Shown here: positions 1 through 3,799 of the stretch, piece by piece
Layout of the letters: each line of letters starts with the position of its first letter
How positions within the stretch are numbered: the stretch's first letter is position 1
NCBI GenBank assembly: GCA_015163845.1
Contig: JAAOII010000063.1
Coordinates: 1-5,337 of the forward strand
Direction of reading: 5' to 3'
Length of the DNA: 5,337 nucleotides
From: Candidatus Portiera sp.
GTDB lineage: Bacteria; Pseudomonadota; Gammaproteobacteria; CBDBNL01; JAAOII01
Translations under genes and position numbers: made by a program
The notes under the pieces: generated by a model
Databases searched by the model: none
Told to the model about the DNA's origin: nothing
What the model saw: only the letters and a program-made list of their open reading frames with translations

Positions 1-875
1 CCTTTGCCACTTTTTTGACCAAGATTCTTGTCATTGATCATATTATTCATCCAATCAGGCAGGACAAAGTGTTTATTCCAAGGATCATGTTTCAAGTTGG
101 TGTGTAAGTTATTCATTACATTCGCAAATATGTCCAAGCCAACTATGTCTGCTGTTCTAAAACAAGCACTTTTAGCCCGCCCAATAAGTCCGCCACATAA
201 TTCATCAACTACATCTGGTGCCAAATTATAATGCTGCATCCAATAAAAAATAGTCGCACTGGAAAAGATCCCAAATCTATTGGCTATAAATCCAGGAGTA
301 TCTTTGGCATACACCACCTGCTTGCCTAGAGTAGTAGTTAAGAAGCCCTCCAGTTTATGTAGATGTTCTTGTTCTGTATCAGTGTGAGGGATCAACTCCA
401 CCAAAGGCATGTATCTTGGTGGGTTGAAAAAATGAATTCCGCAAAAGTTATCTCGAGTGGCGGATGATAAAGCATCACCTAATTCCTTAATACTAAGCCC
501 CGAGGTATTACTGGCAAATATTGCCTCCTTAGACAAATGTGGTTCTATTTTGCCATATAGAGCACGCTTAATTTTCATGTTCTCACTGACTGCCTCAATT
601 ACTAAAGAACACTCACTCAACCGATTAATATCATTCGTATAGTCCAATGCTTGGATAAGTTTAGTGGAGTTTTTAGATGCTAAGGCCGGTGGCTTGATTT
701 TTGGCAAATTCTTAATTGCTGCAGACGCTGTTGCTTTCTTATCCTCTGCTTCAGTCAAACCAAAAAGCAAACACTCACAACCATTATTAGCTAAATGTGC
801 AGCTATTTGAGCTCCCATGGTTCCAGTTCCAAGCACTGCAACTTTAGAGAATATTTTTTTGTAGCTACTTGTCAT
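1..875 (-). CDS. 3-hydroxyacyl-CoA dehydrogenase, FadN-type multifunctional beta-oxidation protein (N-terminal part, cut by window edge)
   Basis: This enzyme oxidises L-3-hydroxyacyl-CoA to 3-ketoacyl-CoA with NAD in fatty-acid beta-oxidation, in the cytoplasm. The 291 visible residues begin with a Rossmann fold (GTGTMG, residues 16-21) and continue with EAVSE (94-98), SNTSG (122-126) and HFFNPPRY (148-155). His148 and Glu160 have the 12-residue spacing of the family's catalytic dyad. DTPGFIANR (192-200) opens the helical C-terminal domain, and IGRAKSACFRTADIVGLD (231-248) is characteristic of the long FadN-like proteins. Those are usually near 800 residues, with an enoyl-CoA hydratase-like domain after the dehydrogenase part; that half would lie left of position 1. 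The ATG at 875 is chosen because it sits 5 nt after the fxsA stop and places the Rossmann strand at the expected distance. No strong Shine-Dalgarno is visible, so translation may depend on coupling to fxsA. An oddity is Gly39 (GGT, 759-761) at the end of the second beta strand, where the family normally has the Asp that binds the NAD ribose. Family assignment is firm; the activity of this copy is inferred. Confidence 0.93.
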   Translation of the reverse strand, partial: MTSSYKKIFSKVAVLGTGTMGAQIAAHLANNGCECLLFGLTEAEDKKATASAAIKNLPKIKPPALASKNSTKLIQALDYTNDINRLSECSLVIEAVSENMKIKRALYGKIEPHLSKEAIFASNTSGLSIKELGDALSSATRDNFCGIHFFNPPRYMPLVELIPHTDTEQEHLHKLEGFLTTTLGKQVVYAKDTPGFIANRFGIFSSATIFYWMQHYNLAPDVVDELCGGLIGRAKSACFRTADIVGLDIFANVMNNLHTNLKHDPWNKHFVLPDWMNNMINDKNLGQKSGK

Positions 876-880
876 ACCAA

Positions 881-1306
881 TTAATCTAGAACTTTAAACT
901 CACCTTCCACCACAGTCACCTTGCGAGAAAATCTTTTTTGCAACCAGCGACGGATCAAGACCCTCAACATCCACATCCTAAAAGGTGGTATCAATAATAA
1001 CCCTCCTAAAGAGTCAGTTACAAAACCTGGCGTTAATAAACATATCCCAGCCACCATCAAAAGCAAAGTATGCCATACAGAAGCAGCAGGAGATTTACCA
1101 CTACGCAATTCTTTTTGCAGTTTACTCAACACCCTAATGCCTTGATATTGTATGATGAATACCCCCAGAGCAGCTGTTGTAAGAATTAATAAGATTGTTG
1201 AAAGTGCTCCTATTTCTCCGCCCACTTGGATAAGAACATAAATCTCAATAAGCGGAGCCAATATAAATATCAATAAAGCAGTTCCCATAAGCATATTATA
1301 AAACAT
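881..1306 (-). CDS. fxsA: FxsA family inner-membrane protein
   Basis: This is a small polytopic membrane protein of the FxsA family. In E. coli, extra FxsA relieves F-plasmid exclusion of phage T7, but its normal role is not well defined. Hydrophobic segments cover about residues 8-28, 34-54 and 78-116 when counted from the ATG at 1306. The third contains the family signature LLTPGFVTDSLGGLLLIPP. The loop QYQGIRVLSKLQKELRSGKSPA matches the conserved cytoplasmic stretch, and the tail VVEGEF is also typical. Length, about 141 residues, is normal. The frame stays open to a TTG at 1312, but ATG at 1306, 1294 and 1288 are all possible. Homologues start close to the first membrane helix, so 1294 or 1288 may be the true start. 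It is first in a two-gene leftward unit with the acyl-CoA dehydrogenase gene, whose ATG follows the fxsA stop by 5 nt. An extended -10 upstream (1362-1370) is a likely promoter. Confidence 0.9.
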   Translation of the reverse strand: MFYNMLMGTALLIFILAPLIEIYVLIQVGGEIGALSTILLILTTAALGVFIIQYQGIRVLSKLQKELRSGKSPAASVWHTLLLMVAGICLLTPGFVTDSLGGLLLIPPFRMWMLRVLIRRWLQKRFSRKVTVVEGEFKVLD

Positions 1307-1356
1307 TCTCAATAATTATGTGTAACCCGTATAATCTCAAGTTGCTTTTGATGAAC

Positions 1357-1384
1357 TTCATATTATAGCAAAATTGTGTATAAT
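1357..1384 (+). promoter_or_regulatory. Putative sigma70-type promoter for the exported-protein / SRPBCC / msrA unit
   Basis: A perfect TATAAT lies at 1379-1384, with TTCATA (1357-1362, four of six matches to TTGACA) 16 nt upstream. The expected start site is near 1391, inside the inverted-repeat array at 1383-1403. It lies about 47 nt before the ATG at 1438. It is the only good rightward promoter visible before the three close-set genes that follow. Motif evidence only; AT-rich spacers produce such boxes by chance. Confidence 0.45.
1362..1370 (-). promoter_or_regulatory. Putative extended -10 promoter for fxsA and the dehydrogenase gene
   Basis: On the minus strand the sequence reads TGCTATAAT, a perfect TATAAT box (1367-1362) with the TGn extension. 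No good -35 is seen at 16-18 nt, which is tolerated by extended -10 promoters. Transcription would begin near 1355, giving a leader of about 50 nt before the fxsA ATG at 1306. The box touches the presumed -35 of the rightward promoter, so polymerases could not occupy both at once. Assigned by motif only. Confidence 0.5.
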
Positions 1385-1403
1385 AATGACATTATGGATA
1401 ATG
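1383..1403. repeat. Alternating inverted-repeat array (three hexamer half-sites), candidate operator
   Basis: ATAATG (1383-1388), CATTAT (1390-1395) and ATAATG (1398-1403) are exact copies in alternating orientation, separated by 1 nt and 2 nt. The middle copy can pair with either neighbour, giving two perfect overlapping palindromes, 1383-1395 and 1390-1403. The array overlaps the last two bases of the -10 box and covers the predicted start site, where a repressor would bind. In RNA it could only form short AU-rich hairpins, so a DNA-binding site is the better reading. No known regulator motif is recognised. Confidence 0.4.
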
Positions 1404-1441
1404 TTGCTAAAAAGGTCGCCCAGGAAAGCACTGACGGATGA
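1394..1441 (+). CDS. Possible 15-codon leader ORF overlapping the next start codon
   Basis: An ATG at 1394 opens a short frame encoding MDNVAKKVAQESTDG. It ends at TGA 1439-1441, which overlaps the ATG at 1438 in the classic ATGA arrangement of translational coupling. The predicted transcription start (about 1391) would leave almost no leader, so translation would be nearly leaderless; no Shine-Dalgarno is seen before 1394. The downstream gene has only a distant AGGA (1422-1425, 12 nt from its ATG), which makes coupling useful. The peptide shows no run of one amino acid that would suggest attenuation. It may equally be a chance frame. Confidence 0.2.
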   Translation: MDNVAKKVAQESTDG

Positions 1442-1842
1442 GAAACTCTAAGCTTAACTTGGCTAGTCATATAATAAGAAAGACAACTTTCTTATTAGCA
1501 ACCCTATTAGTAGCAATAGTTCTTATAACCGTTGTTAGCAATAAATCATTGGCAGCAGAAAAGTATGCATGGTTTTGGTGTGCCGCACACAGCACTGAAA
1601 GTGATAATTTACGCAACTTTTATTCCAATGTCTTCAAAGGAAATATCAATCATAGAAGTAGATATGAAAGAGCATTTCAGTCAGTCGTATCAACCCGCAT
1701 ATTAAAGAGTAGTATTTCAGGCAATGTTCTCTGCGTATTCAACGAAATAAAAGGGGAGGCACGCAGAGAACAGAATGATTATGCTTTAGATCGTAAAATT
1801 AGATTGAGTGGAACTATGGAGTTTTTGGACTGGTCATATTAA
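1438..1842 (+). CDS. Small exported protein of unknown function with two cysteines
   Basis: I do not recognise this 134-residue protein. The N-terminus is basic (Arg and Lys up to residue 15), followed by a hydrophobic run at about 17-34 and then SLAAEK. That is consistent with a Sec signal peptide cut after Ala40, although an uncleaved anchor is possible. The mature part, about 94 residues, opens with an aromatic stretch YAWFWC and has just two cysteines, Cys48 and Cys99 (in NVLCVF), which could form a disulfide in the periplasm. The middle (NFYSNVFKGN, RYERAFQSVV) looks helical and the C-terminus ends in FLDWSY. An in-frame stop at 1432-1434 means 1438 is the earliest ATG, and it fits a signal peptide well. 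The gene leads a close rightward cluster: the next ATG is 22 nt after its stop. It reads as a real gene because of the signal peptide, the spacing and the lack of competing frames. Confidence 0.75.
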   Translation: MRNSKLNLASHIIRKTTFLLATLLVAIVLITVVSNKSLAAEKYAWFWCAAHSTESDNLRNFYSNVFKGNINHRSRYERAFQSVVSTRILKSSISGNVLCVFNEIKGEARREQNDYALDRKIRLSGTMEFLDWSY

Positions 1843-1864
1843 AGTATCAGTATATTATTAATTT

Positions 1865-2884
1865 ATGTTTATAGTAGAAATTATTTTATTATTAGCAGGA
1901 TTAATCCTATTAGCGGGATTAATCTTCTTGTCTAGGATGCCCGGCAAATTCACTGTGGAAGAAAGTATCTTCATAGCAGCACCCAAGGACAAAGTGTTCA
2001 AACACATTGTTGATTTCCACAGCTGGAAGGACTGGAGCCCTTGGGTGCTGCACGAACCAGACGTCAAGATAACCTACAGCAAAAATATCACCAAAGTTGG
2101 TGGCAACTATTCTTGGGATGGCAAGCGCATAGGTGCTGGGTCTCTAACCCACTCTAAAATCGTCGGAGAGGAATGCATAAAACAAGATCTTCTATTCACC
2201 CGCCCCTTCAAAAATAAAGCCCTAACCGAATGGCAGCTAGAGGATACAACCCAAGAAGTTAACCAGCAGAAACAAAAAGGGACAACAGTGAAGTGGATTC
2301 TACATAGTTCAATGCCATTTTTCTTCCGCCTCATGATCCCAATGATAAAGAAGAGTATTTCACTTGATTACAAATTGGGACTTTTACTCTTAGCGAGTCG
2401 GCTTGATCCCAAAGCCGACAAGTTAAAGTTCACCTTCAAAGGTATCAAAGTTTATGGACCTGTAACTGGCTGGTATGAATCATTCAGCGGTCACTTATCT
2501 GACCTGCCCATGGCCTGTGCCAATGCATTTCAAAAGTTTGATAAAGAGGCGAAGAAGCAAAAACTTAAGGGAACCGGAGCCGCCTTCATTGCCTATCATA
2601 AAATGAACCCCAAGACCCAGATGACAACCTGCGATTTCGTATGGCCAGTTCCTGCAACAGCAACAAATACTAAAACCTATGCCCAAGGCAATTACTTCTG
2701 GGTGGAGTACAATGGCTCATATAAGTATATGGATGTTGCTTGGAACACTGCAATGTCAAATTTCAGAATGAATAAACTTAAATTTCGTAAAGACCTGCCA
2801 GCATGCGAGGTTTATGAAACTGATCCACACACAGTAAAATCAGCCAATGATTATAAGACCATCATAATGTTACCAACCAAGTAG
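1865..2884 (+). CDS. Membrane-anchored SRPBCC / GyrI-like two-domain protein
   Basis: The 339-residue product has three parts. Residues 3-22 form one hydrophobic helix. About 30-180 form an SRPBCC (START/Bet v1-like, polyketide-cyclase type) domain, seen in VEESIFIAAPKDKVFKHIVDF followed by WKDWSPW, the usual opening strand and helix. About 190-337 resemble the GyrI-like / AraC effector-binding domain, shown by WVEYNGSYKYMDVAWNTAM and CEVYETDPHTV near the end. Both folds make cavities that bind hydrophobic or drug-like small molecules; the ligand here is unknown. No DNA-binding domain is present, so it is not an AraC-type regulator. This SRPBCC-GyrI arrangement is seen in other bacterial proteins, and full length suggests an intact gene. 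The ATG at 1865 is chosen because it precedes the membrane helix directly; no clear Shine-Dalgarno precedes it. It lies 22 nt after the previous stop and 42 nt before msrA, so co-transcription is likely. The domain facing (cytoplasm or periplasm) cannot be decided from sequence alone. Confidence 0.87.
   Translation: MFIVEIILLLAGLILLAGLIFLSRMPGKFTVEESIFIAAPKDKVFKHIVDFHSWKDWSPWVLHEPDVKITYSKNITKVGGNYSWDGKRIGAGSLTHSKIVGEECIKQDLLFTRPFKNKALTEWQLEDTTQEVNQQKQKGTTVKWILHSSMPFFFRLMIPMIKKSISLDYKLGLLLLASRLDPKADKLKFTFKGIKVYGPVTGWYESFSGHLSDLPMACANAFQKFDKEAKKQKLKGTGAAFIAYHKMNPKTQMTTCDFVWPVPATATNTKTYAQGNYFWVEYNGSYKYMDVAWNTAMSNFRMNKLKFRKDLPACEVYETDPHTVKSANDYKTIIMLPTK
1892..1927 (+). repeat. Two-copy 18-bp in-frame tandem repeat in the membrane helix
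   Basis: Units 1892-1909 and 1910-1927 differ at only a few bases. They encode LAGLIL then LAGLIF within the N-terminal hydrophobic helix of the SRPBCC/GyrI-like protein. This looks like a local duplication that lengthened the helix by six residues. It could change copy number by slippage without breaking the frame. Confidence 0.6.
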
Positions 2885-2926
2885 ACAATATAAAAGAATA
2901 TATAAATCATCAAACTAATAACCATC

Positions 2927-3562
2927 ATGACAAAAATCACTACTACAAAAATCAAGCCAAGATTATTAAATATCTTAGCAACCCTCGTCGTATCCTTGAC
3001 ACTCTCAATTACCTTAGCCCCGCCATCAGCCCATAGCGTTGAAAAAAGCGCTGAAAAAATTGCAGTATTTGCTGGTGGATGTTTTTGGTGCATGGAAGAG
3101 GCCTATGAGAAAATCCCCGGCGTAACCAAAGTTGTATCAGGATATAGTGGCGGCAAAACCAAAAACCCAACCTATGAGAAAGTAACTTATGGTAAAACAG
3201 GGCATCTTGAGGCGGTAAGAGTTTATTATGACGATAAGAAAGTAAGCTATCAAGAACTCTTAGATGCTTTCTGGCGGAACATAGACCCACTAGATGATCG
3301 CGGACAATTCTGCGATAAGGGACCCTCTTATAAGAGTGCCATCTTTTATTTGGATGATCAACAACTTAAACTTGCTACAAAAAGTTTAAACTCCATCAAA
3401 GAGCAAGTCAAAGGGAAAGTCGTTACTCCTATATTGAGCTTCAAAGAGTTCTATGACGCTGAGCCCTATCACCAAGATTATTACAAAACAAATCCAATCA
3501 GATATAAATATTACAAATATGGTTGTGGCCGCCCCGCCCGTCTTCAAGAGCTCTGGGGCTAG
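2927..3562 (+). CDS. msrA: Exported peptide-methionine (S)-S-oxide reductase MsrA
   Basis: MsrA reduces the S epimer of methionine sulfoxide, repairing oxidised proteins. The 211-residue protein has a basic start, a hydrophobic run at about 13-31 and a possible signal-peptidase site near Ser37 (AHS), so it is probably sent to the periplasm or anchored in the membrane. The catalytic motif GGCFWC has Cys52 as nucleophile. Other family landmarks are GYSGG (72-76), GHLEAV with the catalytic Glu95, RGQFCDKGPSYKSAIF (125-140) and PYHQDYY (180-186). Cys200 in YGCGRP near the C-terminus is the likely resolving cysteine. There is no MsrB domain. Regeneration of an exported MsrA would need a periplasmic thiol donor, and none is visible here. 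The ATG at 2927 is supported by the signal sequence it supplies; no clear Shine-Dalgarno is seen. It follows the SRPBCC gene by 42 nt and probably shares its transcript. Confidence 0.95.
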   Translation: MTKITTTKIKPRLLNILATLVVSLTLSITLAPPSAHSVEKSAEKIAVFAGGCFWCMEEAYEKIPGVTKVVSGYSGGKTKNPTYEKVTYGKTGHLEAVRVYYDDKKVSYQELLDAFWRNIDPLDDRGQFCDKGPSYKSAIFYLDDQQLKLATKSLNSIKEQVKGKVVTPILSFKEFYDAEPYHQDYYKTNPIRYKYYKYGCGRPARLQELWG

Positions 3563-3590
3563 GGGGATTAATAGATTAAGGGGCTAAGAG
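3555..3590 (+). repeat. G-rich direct repeats at the end of msrA
   Basis: GGGGCTA occurs at 3555-3561 (across the msrA stop codon) and again at 3580-3586; extended to 11 nt the copies match at nine positions. Between them GATTAA is repeated (3566-3571 and 3574-3579). Three runs of four or five G (3555-3558, 3562-3566, 3580-3583) stand out in an AT-rich region. No stem followed by a T-run is present, so this is not a recognisable intrinsic terminator. Confidence 0.45.
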
Positions 3591-3635
3591 ACAAGTAGCT
3601 CATCCAATTTCCTATAATATTAGAATATACTCGCT

Positions 3636-3661
3636 ATTATTTCACAACAAAGTGATATAAT
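3636..3661 (+). promoter_or_regulatory. Candidate metE promoter-operator: inverted repeat containing an extended -10
   Basis: Two 10-nt arms (3636-3645 and 3652-3661) pair at nine positions around a 6-nt spacer AACAAA; the core is TCAC-N6-GTGA. The right arm contains TGATATAAT (3653-3661), an exact extended -10 box. Transcription would start near 3668, giving a leader of about 130 nt to metE. No convincing -35 is seen. A protein bound to the palindrome would block polymerase, so the layout suggests repression. It does not match the MetR consensus (TGAA-N5-TTCA) or the MetJ box as I know them. Confidence 0.5.
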
Positions 3662-3799
3662 TATTATGTAAGTGGCTGGAGAATAGCCCATTGCTAAAAT
3701 AATATCTTCCAACAATATATGGATGGTCTATTATCAAATGCAAGAAATTTCTAATTACTAGAAATAGCTTCCTAATAATATACAAACATAATTGAAGTA
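3662..3799 (+). other. metE upstream leader with small hairpins
   Basis: Most of the 237-nt msrA-metE gap lies here and no gene is seen. Two small stems are visible. GGCT (3674-3677) can pair with AGCC (3685-3688) over a 7-nt loop. ATTTCTA (3747-3753) pairs perfectly with TAGAAAT (3759-3765) over a 5-nt loop, and the same region also holds the palindrome GAAATTTC (3744-3751), which would compete with it. GAAG (3794-3797), only 2 nt before the ATG, is the sole Shine-Dalgarno-like element. I see no core of a SAM, cobalamin or T-box riboswitch and no T-run terminator. Confidence 0.35.

Noticed and set aside
28..642. Plus-strand open frames opposite the dehydrogenase gene (28-231 and 457-642)
   Set aside because: Both are shadows of a continuous minus-strand frame that carries all the expected dehydrogenase motifs.
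1307..1312. TTG at 1312 as the fxsA start
   Set aside because: ATG codons at 1306, 1294 and 1288 fit better with the position of the first membrane helix in the family, and no Shine-Dalgarno favours the TTG.
2882..2910. A separate promoter for msrA in the 42-nt gap (TAGACA at 2882 with TATAAA-like boxes)
   Set aside because: The best -10-like sequence is only 13 nt from the -35-like hexamer, and such boxes are expected by chance in this AT-rich gap.
3009..3290. Minus-strand open frame opposite msrA
   Set aside because: It overlaps the catalytic core of msrA in antisense and has no domain or start-site support.
3547..3590. An intrinsic terminator after msrA
   Set aside because: AGAGCTCT (3547-3554) is a palindrome but has no loop, and no T-run follows; the G-rich segment forms no good stem.
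3662..3799. A SAM, cobalamin or T-box riboswitch upstream of metE
   Set aside because: The leader is short and AT-rich, and I could find none of the conserved core elements. AGTGGCTGG near 3671 only superficially recalls a B12-box complement.
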